Shown piece after piece: positions 25,873 to 34,926 of a DNA stretch of 64,000 nt. The position numbers and the translations under genes were made by a program. Numbering within the stretch: position 1 is the stretch's first letter; each line of letters starts with the position of its first letter. Origin of the DNA: Pseudomonadales bacterium (GTDB lineage: Bacteria > Pseudomonadota > Gammaproteobacteria > Pseudomonadales > Azotimanducaceae); contig JAEPOO010000003.1 of the NCBI GenBank assembly GCA_017642855.1, positions 150,292 to 214,291 on the forward strand. The letters run 5' to 3'. The notes under the pieces were generated by a model. The model did not search any database and was not told where the DNA came from. It was given only the letters and a program-made list of their open reading frames with translations.

Positions 25873-27351
25873 ATGCAAAAGCTGGCCGCCGCAGACGCTA
25901 GTTTTCTTTACGCAGAGACCAAAAATTGCACCAGCAATATTGGCTCTGTCGACATGATGAATTTGCCAGAGGGTGTGACTTCGAAACAATTTATCGAAAC
26001 TCTTAAACCATATCTCGCTAACAGAGCGCATCTTGTCCCCTATATGACTCGAAAATTGGCATTTGTTCCCGGGAACTGGGATCACCCGGCATGGGTCCAT
26101 GACAAAAATTTCGACATTAACAACCACGTCATCGAATACCCTGTGGCGGCACCGGGCGGGCGCGTCGAAATGGAGGAAGCTATCGCTCGGATACATGAAA
26201 TCAAGATGCCGCTGGAACGTCCGCTATGGGCCTGGTGGGTGCTGACAGGTCTGGAAAACGGAAAAGTTGCGATCTACGGTGAAGCACACCATGCGACGCT
26301 GGACGGCGCATCCGGTAATGCTGCCTACGAGATTCTGATGGAAGAGACGCGCGAGCACACTGAGGTTGAGCCTCCGGAAGCGGAAATCATTGAGGGAGAT
26401 GAATCCCCTCTGCGAATGATCGAGGAATCCTTCAATAACTTCATGCGTTTCCAGCTGGAGTCTGGCAAGCGAATGATGGGTGCGATGGATACATCACGCA
26501 GACTCATGCAAAGAGCCATCGATCCCAGCAAGGATTTCGGCGCCCTGGGCAAAATGGCACCGAAGACCCCTTTTAACACACACATCAGCGAGACGCGTTC
26601 ATGGGCCTGTGCTGAAATTCCGCTGGCTGACGTAAAAGCGATGGGCAAGTCCGTAAGCGGAACGGTGAATGACATTGTCATGGCCGTTTGTGCCGGTGGC
26701 CTTCGCAGCTACCTGGAACGAAAAGGTGAACTGCCTGAGGAAAGTCTGATCGCTGGTTGCCCGGTTTCACTGCGAAAGCCCGGTGATAAAAGCCTCGGGA
26801 ACCAGGTCACCATGATGAATGTCGAACTGGGCACCGACATTGCAGAGCCCTTGGAACGGATTTTTGCGATCCGAGCATCGACCGAAACCGCTAAAGAGAT
26901 GGTCGCAGAGCTATCCGGCGTTTATGAGAGCAACGCCTCGCTACCGGGCATGCCAGCGTTAGTAAGCGCCAACATCAATGCGATTGAGTCGTTCGGTCTG
27001 GCACAGTGGTTCCGCGGACCTATTAACGTCTGTATTTCAAATGTGCCTGGGCCTCGAAACACGCTCTACGCGAATGGTGCAGAAATGACCACACACTACC
27101 CGGTGTCTATTGCGACACACGGCGTCGGTCTGAACATTACGGTCCAAAGTTACCGGGACCAGCTGTACTGGGGGATCACGGCCTGTGGCAAAACCGTACC
27201 CGATGCGGGTGAGCTCAGAAACGACCTGATCGAGGCTTTTAGAAGCCTTCGAGCCCGCCTGTTACCCATGAATGTGAGTGAGCTGAAGCCTCGCAGCCTT
27301 GCTGCAGCGCCCGCGAAACAGGCGGTCGAGGATAATGCGCAGGTCGCATAA
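25873..27351 (+). CDS. Wax ester synthase/diacylglycerol acyltransferase (WS/DGAT)
   Basis: A 492-residue bifunctional acyltransferase that esterifies fatty alcohols or diacylglycerol with acyl-CoA, making wax esters or triacylglycerol. The active-site motif HHxxxDG is 'AHHATLDGASG' (His139, His140, Asp144). The second family block is near 'GTVNDIVMAVCAGGLRSYL', and the PLW-type motif is 'LERPLWAWWVL'. ATG 25873 is chosen: AGGGAGAG lies 8 nt upstream and the next residues ('MQKLAAADASFLYAE') match the family start. It is followed by a phasin gene, consistent with a storage-granule role. Confidence 0.95.
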   Translation: MQKLAAADASFLYAETKNCTSNIGSVDMMNLPEGVTSKQFIETLKPYLANRAHLVPYMTRKLAFVPGNWDHPAWVHDKNFDINNHVIEYPVAAPGGRVEMEEAIARIHEIKMPLERPLWAWWVLTGLENGKVAIYGEAHHATLDGASGNAAYEILMEETREHTEVEPPEAEIIEGDESPLRMIEESFNNFMRFQLESGKRMMGAMDTSRRLMQRAIDPSKDFGALGKMAPKTPFNTHISETRSWACAEIPLADVKAMGKSVSGTVNDIVMAVCAGGLRSYLERKGELPEESLIAGCPVSLRKPGDKSLGNQVTMMNVELGTDIAEPLERIFAIRASTETAKEMVAELSGVYESNASLPGMPALVSANINAIESFGLAQWFRGPINVCISNVPGPRNTLYANGAEMTTHYPVSIATHGVGLNITVQSYRDQLYWGITACGKTVPDAGELRNDLIEAFRSLRARLLPMNVSELKPRSLAAAPAKQAVEDNAQVA

Positions 27352-27369
27352 AAAAAGTGACTTAAGGGG

Positions 27370-27402
27370 TTGCATTTGTTGCAGCGCAGCATATAATGCT
27401 GC
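27370..27402 (+). promoter_or_regulatory. Phasin promoter with overlapping palindromic operator
   Basis: TTGCAT (27370-27375), a 16-bp spacer and TATAAT (27392-27397) form a strong sigma-70 promoter. A perfect 7-3-7 palindrome, GCAGCATATAATGCTGC (27386-27402), covers the -10, and GTTGCAGC/GCTGCAAC extends the symmetry outwards. A repressor bound here would block initiation. TGC-rich palindromes are known targets of PHA-responsive PhaR repressors at phasin genes; assigning that factor here is inference. Confidence 0.65.
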
Positions 27403-27495
27403 AACGCACAAACGCTGAAGATGAGAAAGCAGTACACAGCGGCGTTTGAAACTGACTGAGCCGGCCGGAAGGCCAACATTTTAAGGAGTTCAACA

Positions 27496-27852
27496 ATGAA
27501 CATGATCGAAAAGCAAGCTGAGCTGGGTAAGTCGCTGTACGAAATTAACCAGAGTGTCGTGAGCGAAATGGCTGAACTGAGCCGCAAAAACATTGAGCAG
27601 TACTTTGAAGTTAACCGCTCGTTCGGAGAGAAGCTGCCTGAAATCCGTGAAATTGGTTCTTTCATGAGCCTGCAGCGCGAGTACGGCGAAACTCTGTGGA
27701 ACAATGCGCGCGAAGCTATGGATTCTCAGAACGCGATCCTGCAGCACGCTTTCACTGAAACACGTGACGCATTCCAGACCGCCTTCGCGATGGAAAAGGC
27801 CAAGGAAGCACCCAAAAAGGCTGCAAAGAAGACTGCCAAAGCAGACGCCTAA
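27496..27852 (+). CDS. Phasin family granule-associated protein
   Basis: A 118-residue, Ala/Glu/Lys-rich, entirely helical protein of the phasin type: 'QAELGKSLYEINQSVVSEMAEL', 'SRKNIEQYFEVNRSFGEKLPEI' and 'REAMDSQNAILQHAFTETRDAFQTAF', ending in the lysine/alanine tail 'APKKAAKKTAKADA'. Phasins coat polyhydroxyalkanoate or lipid granules. AAGGAG lies 8 nt before ATG. The gene is monocistronic, with its own promoter and a strong terminator. The upstream neighbour is a wax ester/TAG synthase; no PHA synthase is present in this window. Confidence 0.85.
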   Translation: MNMIEKQAELGKSLYEINQSVVSEMAELSRKNIEQYFEVNRSFGEKLPEIREIGSFMSLQREYGETLWNNAREAMDSQNAILQHAFTETRDAFQTAFAMEKAKEAPKKAAKKTAKADA

Positions 27853-27891
27853 GTATCGATTCCCTCCTCCACAACTTATGTGGACTTGATA

Positions 27892-27925
27892 CCCGGAAGC
27901 GGATTTCTGCTTCCGGGTTTTTTTT
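27892..27925 (+). terminator. Intrinsic terminator of the phasin gene
   Basis: CCCGGAAGC (27892-27900), an 8-nt loop, GCTTCCGGG (27909-27917), then eight T residues (27918-27925). The 9-bp GC-rich stem and uninterrupted T-run make a textbook Rho-independent terminator 40 nt after the phasin stop. Confidence 0.92.
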
Positions 27926-28160
27926 GCCCCAAAATTGACCAAAAAACGCCACGGTCAGAAGAATCCGGCATTTAGCTGGATTCTTGGACAAGCCGCATTT
28001 TTGCTCGCCCTGCGCAATTTTTTTTATTAGTATCGATACAAGTAGTGGAATCCTTCTTAACCTCTGCTTCAGAGGATCAAAGAAGCCCGCTATTTTTAAT
28101 CGTTGCCAAATAACTAGAACACTGGTGCAACGGCTTTTTATATTTTTTTGGAGGGGTCTA

Positions 28161-31112
28161 ATGATAGATAGACGAACTGTCGGACGTGGGCTATGCGCGA
28201 TTGCGCTCGCCGTCTCTTCCCAAAGTTACGCTGAGCAAAGCAACGTAATTGAGGAAGTAACCGTAACGGCGCAGAGAGTGGCAGAAAGTATTCAAGACGT
28301 TCCCATCGCGGTGACGGCACTTTCTGAATCGATGATGGAGGATCGTCAGATTATTGGCACCTCTGACATACAGCTTAATGCACCTAACGTAAGTTTCACC
28401 GCGACAAACTTCGGTGGCAGCAGCTTCTCAATTCGCGGAATTGGACGCCTGGTCATCGCGGCTTCCGGTGAGAATGGTGTATCAACTCATATCAACGATA
28501 TACCGGTCGGTTCCAACCTGAATGCGATCGAGTTTTTCGATGTCTCACGGGTCGAGGTTTTACGTGGTCCACAAGGCACGCTTTATGGTCGAAACGCAAC
28601 CGGTGGTGCCATCAACATGGTAACCAACATGCCTAAGTTTGACGGCATCGAAGGTTTCGTCGATGTCGAGGTCGGGGACTATGGTCACCAGCGCGTCAAA
28701 GGGATGTTGAATCTGCCTATCACGGATAACTTCGCCATCAGAGTTGCAGGCCTGCAGCTTGAGCGTGACGGTTACATCGATAACCTGGCTTACGGTCAGG
28801 TCGGTACCGGAGGCCAAACGCTCAGTGGCATCGATGATGATGTTGATGGACGAGACCACTGGGCAGCTCGAATCACAGCGCAGTGGGATATCACTGAAGA
28901 CGCCAGCCTGTGGGTTGCCTACAGTGAGTTCGATGAAGATTCTGACCGCGCTCGAATTACTAACCAAATCTGCCAGACAAACAGTCTGCCACTGCAGGGT
29001 TGTTTGCCAGACGGCTTTGGTTTTGAAACGCCTCACCAGGGTACAACGACCGGTGGAATTTTCGGCGGCTTCTTTGGTGCTTTGCCATTCGGCGCACCAG
29101 ATAGTCCAAAAGACTTTCCACGACCTGAGCTCGGATTCCGGGATATGCACACGGATTTCGAACCCATCTATCAGTTCAATGAAGAGCTGTGGACTGCGGG
29201 TTTCACCTACGAGTTCGAAGAATACACACTGGGTATCATCGGCGCCTATCAAGAAACAGACAGTCTGACGCGACAGGACTACAACATGGATGTCGGCTCA
29301 ACTTTCTTGAGCCTGCCTTCTTTGCTGCCGGGCAACCCGGTTCTGCTGCCACCCGGCACACTTTTCCCAACGACCGCTCCAGCTGGTCGCGCAGGGGAAG
29401 ACTGGACCAATCCACAGTGTAACTATAATGACGGTACTTCCGGTCTGCGTGGTGGCTGTGTGACCGATGCTGACGAAACCCGTGTGTTTTCCTACGATCA
29501 GGCGAGTAGCACCAGCGAGTACTGGACCGTTGAAGCAAAGATCCAATCGAAGTTTGATGGCAAATTCAACTTCCAGCTAGGTGCCAGTGCCTACGACACA
29601 GGTGGCAGCGGTGACTACTATGTATTCTCCAACACGCTTGATCTGCTCGGCACCGTGACCGGCGCTTATCCAGCGGGCTTTAACTCTACGCGAGCACCGG
29701 ACAACAAGGGGCTTGAAACAGACGGTACCGCCATCTTCGGTGAGATTTACTACGACATTACAGACCGGTTGAAGTTCACCCTCGGTATTCGTCGTAACGA
29801 AGACAACAAGGACATCCTGGATGCCAACGTCTTCCTCGATGCGGAATTCATCGGTCTCGGCACTGAGCTGTCTCGTGAACCTGCTTTTGCGCAGGGTAGC
29901 GATGACTTCAATGCTGACCGCGCAGCTCTGTACGGTGCGTCCGACCTGTTCGCCGCCGCGGTGGGCACAGCACCCTTCAGTGATGAACGTCTGGCAGCAA
30001 TTCGAGCCATTCCACTTGTGCCTCAGCCAGGTGAGCGCCGTGCGTTAACCGGCAGTCCGACGTCCTTCTCGTTCGAAGAAACAACAGGTCGTATCGGTCT
30101 GGACTGGGCGATGAACGATGACACCCTGATCTACGGCTTCATCAGTAAAGGTTACAAGCCTGGCGGCTTTAACCCTCCTGTGTCTGAAGCGTTCCAGGGC
30201 GACATCAAGTTCGACTTCGAACCCGAGGAAATCATTTCCTACGAAATCGGTGCCAAGCAAACGCTTCTTGACGGCGGCATGATCCTGAACACCACGTTGT
30301 TTTTCTATGACTATGAAGGTCTTCAGATCACTCGAATCGCCAACAACAGTTCGATCAACGACAACATTGATGCAGAAATCTGGGGTCTGGAACTGGAAGG
30401 CATGTGGCGACCAGCCAGCCTGCCTGCCATGCAGATCGACTTCGTGTACTCCTATCTGGATACAGAAGTCACAGACGGTGCGTCAGTTGACCCGACGAAC
30501 CGAACTGCCGGTGACCCAGCATGGATTACGCTCGAAGAATTTGTGCCTGGCCCAACCGCCGGTGTGAACTATGTCGCTGATGCAGCCGGTGCCCTGGCAC
30601 TTGCACCAACAGCTGCTTCACTTGGCGCTGCAGTACCGCTGCCCGGTACCGTCTACCCGGATGGTACGCCCGCTTACTACAATCGAGGCTTCCTCGATGC
30701 GGTAGGTGTTCCGACTTCCAATGGCATAAGCCAGGATCTCGGTGGTAACGCACTGCCTAACTCGCCAGAAAATACGTTCAAGATTGGTGTTGCATACACC
30801 TTCAGTATCCCAGCGATCGCCGGTTCTTTGACGCCGCGTATCGATTACTACTGGCAGGATGATATGTACGCTCGTGAGTTCAACACCGCTGGTGATGAGA
30901 TCGACTCATGGGATCAGTGGAACGCCTCACTCATTTATGAGAGTGACAACGGCCGTTGGACTGCAAGAGCGTGGGTGAGAAACCTTCAGGATGAAGACAA
31001 TATTACGGGTCACTACCTGACCTCTGATACCTCTGGCTTCTTCCGTAACTACTTCCTGACTGAACCTCGCATCTATGGTGCTTCGTTCCGTTATTCTTTC
31101 GGAGCTCAGTAA
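28161..31112 (+). CDS. TonB-dependent outer-membrane receptor
   Basis: A 983-residue receptor. The signal peptide ends near 'SSQSYAEQ'. The TonB box 'VIEEVTVTAQR' follows, then the plug domain ('DVPIAVTALSE', 'IRGIGR', 'VEVLRGPQGTLYGRNATGGAINMVT') and a long beta barrel ending in 'SFRYSFGAQ'. ATG 28161 is used because GGAGGGG lies 5 nt upstream and a good signal peptide results; the longer frame has no such features. The ligand is unknown. Long extracellular loops carry paired cysteines, for example around 28970-29005. No transport partners adjoin it, and a strong terminator follows. The upstream 235 bases after the phasin terminator hold no recognisable gene. Confidence 0.93.
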   Translation: MIDRRTVGRGLCAIALAVSSQSYAEQSNVIEEVTVTAQRVAESIQDVPIAVTALSESMMEDRQIIGTSDIQLNAPNVSFTATNFGGSSFSIRGIGRLVIAASGENGVSTHINDIPVGSNLNAIEFFDVSRVEVLRGPQGTLYGRNATGGAINMVTNMPKFDGIEGFVDVEVGDYGHQRVKGMLNLPITDNFAIRVAGLQLERDGYIDNLAYGQVGTGGQTLSGIDDDVDGRDHWAARITAQWDITEDASLWVAYSEFDEDSDRARITNQICQTNSLPLQGCLPDGFGFETPHQGTTTGGIFGGFFGALPFGAPDSPKDFPRPELGFRDMHTDFEPIYQFNEELWTAGFTYEFEEYTLGIIGAYQETDSLTRQDYNMDVGSTFLSLPSLLPGNPVLLPPGTLFPTTAPAGRAGEDWTNPQCNYNDGTSGLRGGCVTDADETRVFSYDQASSTSEYWTVEAKIQSKFDGKFNFQLGASAYDTGGSGDYYVFSNTLDLLGTVTGAYPAGFNSTRAPDNKGLETDGTAIFGEIYYDITDRLKFTLGIRRNEDNKDILDANVFLDAEFIGLGTELSREPAFAQGSDDFNADRAALYGASDLFAAAVGTAPFSDERLAAIRAIPLVPQPGERRALTGSPTSFSFEETTGRIGLDWAMNDDTLIYGFISKGYKPGGFNPPVSEAFQGDIKFDFEPEEIISYEIGAKQTLLDGGMILNTTLFFYDYEGLQITRIANNSSINDNIDAEIWGLELEGMWRPASLPAMQIDFVYSYLDTEVTDGASVDPTNRTAGDPAWITLEEFVPGPTAGVNYVADAAGALALAPTAASLGAAVPLPGTVYPDGTPAYYNRGFLDAVGVPTSNGISQDLGGNALPNSPENTFKIGVAYTFSIPAIAGSLTPRIDYYWQDDMYAREFNTAGDEIDSWDQWNASLIYESDNGRWTARAWVRNLQDEDNITGHYLTSDTSGFFRNYFLTEPRIYGASFRYSFGAQ

Positions 31113-31136
31113 GTCCGAATCAGTCGTCAAAACGAG

Positions 31137-31166
31137 AAAGGGCGCCAACAGGCGCCCTTTTTTTAT
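31137..31166. terminator. Intrinsic terminator after the TonB receptor
   Basis: AAAGGGCGCC, loop AACA, GGCGCCCTTT followed by more T residues. The near-perfect 10-bp stem with A-run and T-run flanks can work in both directions, ending the receptor transcript on the plus strand and the convergent DMT transporter transcript on the minus strand. Confidence 0.9.
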
Positions 31167-31180
31167 CTTCAGAAAATATA

Positions 31181-32074
31181 TTAGGGAGACAGCAGCAGCA
31201 ACACCACGCCCAGCACCAGAATCACCATACCCACCCACTCCATCCGGCTTGGCTTTTCTTTAAAGTAGATGATGGAAATCGCGAGGGTTAACAGAAACTC
31301 TATCTGCCCCAGGGTTTTCACATAAGCCGCCCTTTCGAGGGTAAACGCTGTGAACCACCCTGCTGATCCAATCACGGAGGTGAACCCAACAAACACACTC
31401 GGGCGCCAGCGTTTAAACACCGTCAGAATTTCAAGGGCATTTACGTAGGCCAGCATCGCGAGGCACATGATCGTCTGTACAACAATCATGTATGCCAGGG
31501 TGAGCGCTGCGGTAAACATTGCATCATCGGTCCCGAATGAAAGACTGGCCTGGCGAATCAAGAGTGACGTCAGTGAGAATGCCAGGCCTGCACCGATACC
31601 GTAGATAGCCGAGAGATTCCATAGATCACTGATCTTCCCCGACTTTGCGATTGTGATCAGTACCAGCCCAACGACACAGGTCACAATAGCCAGCCATCCC
31701 AACATCGAAATCAATTCGGCAAACAGGACTAACCCAAGGATTGCGGTAATTAGTACCTCCGTTCGAATGTAACAACTGCCCACGGCGAAGTTCCGCAACG
31801 CAAACAGCCGGATCAGAAGTACCGTCGCAATGATCTGCAGGAACCCCGCTGCGATCCCATAAACAAGAAACGTGGCATTTAGTGTGGGAAGCGCGTGCCC
31901 TCGGTCGATCATAAGCCAACCCAGGTACATCGCGATAAAGGGCAACCCAAAGAGGTAACGCACGAGCGTCGCACCCAACGGCGACACGTCAGCGGTCAGG
32001 TACTTTTGACCCGCCGTTCTGACTGACTGCATGGTGGCCGCAAGCAGCGACCAGAAAATCCAGCTCTCTAACAT
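31181..32074 (-). CDS. EamA/DMT superfamily transporter
   Basis: A 297-residue inner-membrane protein with ten hydrophobic helices arranged as two EamA repeats. The first begins 'FWSLLAATMQSVRTAGQKYLTADVSP'; the second is near 'GIGAGLAFSLTSLLIRQASL'. The ending 'VGMVILVLGVVLLLLSP' is typical of drug/metabolite transporters. The substrate cannot be predicted. It appears to be a single-gene unit between two terminators. Confidence 0.88.
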   Translation of the reverse strand: MLESWIFWSLLAATMQSVRTAGQKYLTADVSPLGATLVRYLFGLPFIAMYLGWLMIDRGHALPTLNATFLVYGIAAGFLQIIATVLLIRLFALRNFAVGSCYIRTEVLITAILGLVLFAELISMLGWLAIVTCVVGLVLITIAKSGKISDLWNLSAIYGIGAGLAFSLTSLLIRQASLSFGTDDAMFTAALTLAYMIVVQTIMCLAMLAYVNALEILTVFKRWRPSVFVGFTSVIGSAGWFTAFTLERAAYVKTLGQIEFLLTLAISIIYFKEKPSRMEWVGMVILVLGVVLLLLSP

Positions 32075-32092
32075 CGTGTCTAAAATTCAGGC

Positions 32093-32120
32093 AAAAAAAA
32101 GGCTGCAGCAGCAGCCTTTT
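32093..32120. terminator. Bidirectional terminator after peroxiredoxin gene
   Basis: A-run, AAAAGGCTGC, loop AGCA, GCAGCCTTTT. Read on the minus strand the 10-bp stem is followed by eight T residues, terminating the peroxiredoxin message 20 nt after its stop; the plus-strand side is weaker. Confidence 0.9.
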
Positions 32121-32139
32121 AGCGGAAATGCGGTGAAAG

Positions 32140-32619
32140 TTACAGCGCTTCCATAATGGTTTCTGCTGAACTCACCTCGAAGGCACCACCTTTCTCAAGA
32201 TTCAGAGCAGTGATTTTGCCATCTTCCGCGATCAGCGAGTATCGAATAGAACGAGTACCCAGCCCGAAACCGGATCCGTCCATCTCTACACCCATGGCTT
32301 TCGTAAACTCACCATTACCATCACCGACCATCATGATTTCTTCTGCGTTCTGGCCTTTACCCCAGGCATCCATCACAAACGCGTCATTCACTGAAACGCA
32401 AACAATGGCGTCGACGCCTTTTTCTTTGATCTTGTCAGCAATAGCAACAAACCCTGGCAGGTGAGCTGCGCTACAGGTTGGAGTGAAAGCACCCGGAACG
32501 GCAAACAACACAACTTTTTTGCCGGAAAAAATATCTGCGGTCGAAATATCCTGGGGACCCTGGTCACCCATGATTTTCATGGTCACTTCCGGAATTGAAT
32601 CTCCAACTTGTACAGTCAT
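32140..32619 (-). CDS. Type II (Prx5-like) peroxiredoxin
   Basis: A 159-residue thiol peroxidase reducing hydrogen peroxide and organic hydroperoxides. The peroxidatic Cys49 lies in 'PGAFTPTCSAAHLPGF' and a further Cys74 in 'AIVCVSVND'; 'RSIRYSLIAEDGKI' supplies the catalytic arginine. ATG 32619 with AGGAGC upstream gives the standard Prx5 N-terminus 'MTVQVGDSIPEV'; the frame is open 53 codons further but without similarity. A glutaredoxin or thioredoxin would be the likely reductant. Confidence 0.94.
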   Translation of the reverse strand: MTVQVGDSIPEVTMKIMGDQGPQDISTADIFSGKKVVLFAVPGAFTPTCSAAHLPGFVAIADKIKEKGVDAIVCVSVNDAFVMDAWGKGQNAEEIMMVGDGNGEFTKAMGVEMDGSGFGLGTRSIRYSLIAEDGKITALNLEKGGAFEVSSAETIMEAL

Positions 32620-32745
32620 GTTTTGCTCCTGCTTGATTAATGGCACTGAAAAAGAGACGCCAAGTCTCGCTTGAAGTGCCCTTCTGTGCAAGCGAACAAA
32701 ACGAGTTTTGGGTACACTTAACCCTACGCTCTTTAGGTGTTTGTC

Positions 32746-33069
32746 ATGCGTCACTACTACAGCAGTGTTGAAGCACAAATCCGGGAAGCCATCGATCGAG
32801 GTGATTTCGATAACCTGCCAAATAAGGGTAAACCTCTGGATCTATCGGAGTGGGAGAAAACACCACAGCACTTGAGAATGACCTACAGCATTCTCAAAAA
32901 TGCAGGCTACAGCCCCAATGAAGTGCACACCAAGCAGGAAATCGCCGAACTCAAAGCAATGCTGAAAGCTGAGTCTGACAATGAGCGAAAAGCCAGATTA
33001 CTGGAGAAACTGAACGCCCTCTCCATCACTGACGCGATGCAGATGGAGCGGCTTAGGAAGCAGCGCTAG
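32746..33069 (+). CDS. DUF1992 (DnaJC28-like) domain protein
   Basis: A 107-residue protein from ATG 32746 (AGG eight bases upstream). It starts 'MRHYYSSVEAQIREAIDRGDFDNLPNKGKPLDL', the signature of DUF1992, which is the J-domain-associated conserved region of DnaJC28. The rest is helical and charged. Its function in bacteria is unknown. It is divergent from the peroxiredoxin gene and overlaps the 3' end of the next minus-strand gene by 4 nt. Confidence 0.87.
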   Translation: MRHYYSSVEAQIREAIDRGDFDNLPNKGKPLDLSEWEKTPQHLRMTYSILKNAGYSPNEVHTKQEIAELKAMLKAESDNERKARLLEKLNALSITDAMQMERLRKQR

Positions 33070-33647
33070 TCTCCTGCTTTACCAACAGCGGCACCCATGT
33101 AACGGGTTTCCCCGGCTACCTGCACCAGGCTCATATCTACAATTTGCCAGCCATTGCCGGGATTGAACCTGACCTTGTCGAAATAGGTGCCCAGGAAGAG
33201 CCAGACTTTTTCGTCTTTTCGCTCGTGCCAGGCCTGAAGATAACTCTCCATACTGGCAGAACCGCCAACCACATTGCAGTTATCGTCAAGCTCCAGACTT
33301 TCAATCTCTACTAACTGGGTACCGATCAGATGCTGCGTGGGCCCCAGGGTTCCAAGCGCGCCAAGCACCACCTCCACCCAACCGTCAGGTCCTATCTTGT
33401 CTTCAAAATCACCACCCGCACGGATGATTGCCTTCTGGTCGAACACGCGATGATAGATTCCCCGACCCTCTTCGATAGCTGACTCAGTCCCCTCACCGAT
33501 CTTGTCAGTCGCTTTCGCATACCATCGCTTCAGATATTCAATATCCTGAATAGCCTGTGTACGCGCGGCTGCCTCATGACAATCACCCATCGCAAGAACC
33601 TCCTTTGGCGCCAAGGCCAGCATCAAAACCAGAAAAATATACTTCAT
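33066..33647 (-). CDS. Secreted SnoaL/NTF2-like domain protein
   Basis: A 193-residue protein from ATG 33647 (GAGG upstream) with signal peptide 'MKYIFLVLMLALAPKEVLAM'. The mature part has the SnoaL/NTF2 helix-sheet pattern: 'AIQDIEYLKRWYAKATDK', 'GRGIYHRVFDQKAIIRAGG', 'QHLIGTQLVEI', 'SYLQAWHERKDEKVWLFLGTYFDKV' and 'WQIVDMSLVQV'. Such domains occur in cyclases, dehydratases and polyketide enzymes. No catalytic residues can be assigned here and the export is unusual for the fold. Cysteines in 'GDCHEA' and 'DNCNVV' could form a disulfide. Confidence 0.75.
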   Translation of the reverse strand: MKYIFLVLMLALAPKEVLAMGDCHEAAARTQAIQDIEYLKRWYAKATDKIGEGTESAIEEGRGIYHRVFDQKAIIRAGGDFEDKIGPDGWVEVVLGALGTLGPTQHLIGTQLVEIESLELDDNCNVVGGSASMESYLQAWHERKDEKVWLFLGTYFDKVRFNPGNGWQIVDMSLVQVAGETRYMGAAVGKAGD

Positions 33648-33744
33648 GACTTTGCCTCTATTTTTTGTATTATCGAAGTCATAAACAGAAAAAAAATTTC
33701 TTATCAGCACTCTTACTAACAACGAACTTACCAGAAACTGGCTG

Positions 33745-34926
33745 TTGCTGCTCTCGGCATCCCTGGGTGTGATCTGCAGCTCAATCGTCCTGCCGTTTTA
33801 CTCACTGGGTGCGTTAGTCGTACCAATCACGGAAGAATTTGGTTGGAGTCGAGCAGAGTTTCAGCTGGCACTGTTGTTCAGCACTGGCACCGGTGTTATC
33901 ACCGCGCCAGCCGTCGGCTGGTTGCTGGAACGAGTTGGCGCTCGAACCATGGCCATCAGCGGTTTGATCGGACTCTCGATTGCGCTCGCACTCACATCCT
34001 TATTAAACGGCCAGCTCTGGCTGCTTTATGCGAGTTATACCGCAATGGCATTTTTAGGCGCCGGCACCATCCCTGTGACCTGGACGCGAGCCGTGACCAG
34101 CCTATTTTTCGAACAACGCGGTCTGGCACTGGGCATCATGCTCAGTGGCACCGGCATCTGCGCCATTCTTATCCCCCAGTTCACGGTGTGGATGATCGAA
34201 AACTTCGGCTGGCGCAGCGCGTATCTCGGACTGGCTGCCCTGCCACTGCTCGTTGCAGGACCCGCTGTCTTCCTTTTCTTTAGACCTGGTGAAGATGTAG
34301 AAGCAGATCCGGACGTCTCAGAAGCCAACGAAACAGGCTTCACGTTTCGAGAGGCAACACAGGGTTATCGATTCTGGGTGTTACTGGCCTCGATTTTCCT
34401 GGTCTACATTGCCATGTCAGGCATGGTGCCCAACCTGATTCCCGCATTGACCGATCAGGGGATAGCGCCCCAAAGAGCCGCCACCGCCATCAGCGTCTTT
34501 GGTATCGCCGTGATCGCAGGAAGACTGATCGTTGGCTATCTCGTCGACAAGGTCTGGGCACCCGGCGTCGCTGCTGTGGCGATCGGGTTACCGGTCATCG
34601 GCAGTCTGATACTGGCAGGCGCACCGGAGTTTTTCATCGCCTGCGTCGCGGCCGCCATGCTCGGATTCGCGGCGGGTGCAGAACTCGACCTGATGTCATT
34701 TCTCGCCGCGAAATACTTTGGCCTGAAGCACTATCCGCAGATCTATGCCGTGCTGTATTCCGCACTGGCGCTCGCAAGTGGTATCGCACCGATGCTATTC
34801 GCCAGAGTTTTCGACATAACGGGTAGCTATGAAATTGGATTCATCGTCGGCGCCGGGTTCTTTGCCGTTGGCGCCGGGATGATTTTGCTGATGGGCCGTT
34901 ATCCTACCCAGCGCCCATCACGATAG
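33745..34926 (+). CDS. MFS transporter (start codon unclear)
   Basis: A twelve-helix major facilitator protein of about 393 residues with the cytoplasmic loop motif 'GWLLERVGARTMAISG' between helices 2 and 3 and 'AGRLIVGYLVDKVW' in the equivalent loop of the second half. It resembles monocarboxylate/oxalate-type MFS carriers ('FYSLGALVVPITEEFGWSRAEF'). The first in-frame conventional start is TTG 33745, with no ribosome site, and it removes residues ('TNNELTRNW') that look like part of the protein. The frame is open back to TAA 33682-33684 without ATG or GTG. Its 3' end overlaps the convergent cupin gene by 23 nt. Confidence 0.85.
   Translation: MLLSASLGVICSSIVLPFYSLGALVVPITEEFGWSRAEFQLALLFSTGTGVITAPAVGWLLERVGARTMAISGLIGLSIALALTSLLNGQLWLLYASYTAMAFLGAGTIPVTWTRAVTSLFFEQRGLALGIMLSGTGICAILIPQFTVWMIENFGWRSAYLGLAALPLLVAGPAVFLFFRPGEDVEADPDVSEANETGFTFREATQGYRFWVLLASIFLVYIAMSGMVPNLIPALTDQGIAPQRAATAISVFGIAVIAGRLIVGYLVDKVWAPGVAAVAIGLPVIGSLILAGAPEFFIACVAAAMLGFAAGAELDLMSFLAAKYFGLKHYPQIYAVLYSALALASGIAPMLFARVFDITGSYEIGFIVGAGFFAVGAGMILLMGRYPTQRPSR

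Noticed and set aside
25554..25901. A 115-codon plus-strand open frame in the gap before the WS/DGAT gene
   Set aside because: It begins with TTG, has no recognisable motif, overlaps the consensus promoter at 25591-25618 and the acyltransferase start in another frame. Better explained as chance reading of the leader.
27984..28160. The N-terminal extension of the TonB receptor frame
   Set aside because: It would precede the signal peptide with 59 unrelated residues; ATG 28161 has a strong ribosome site.
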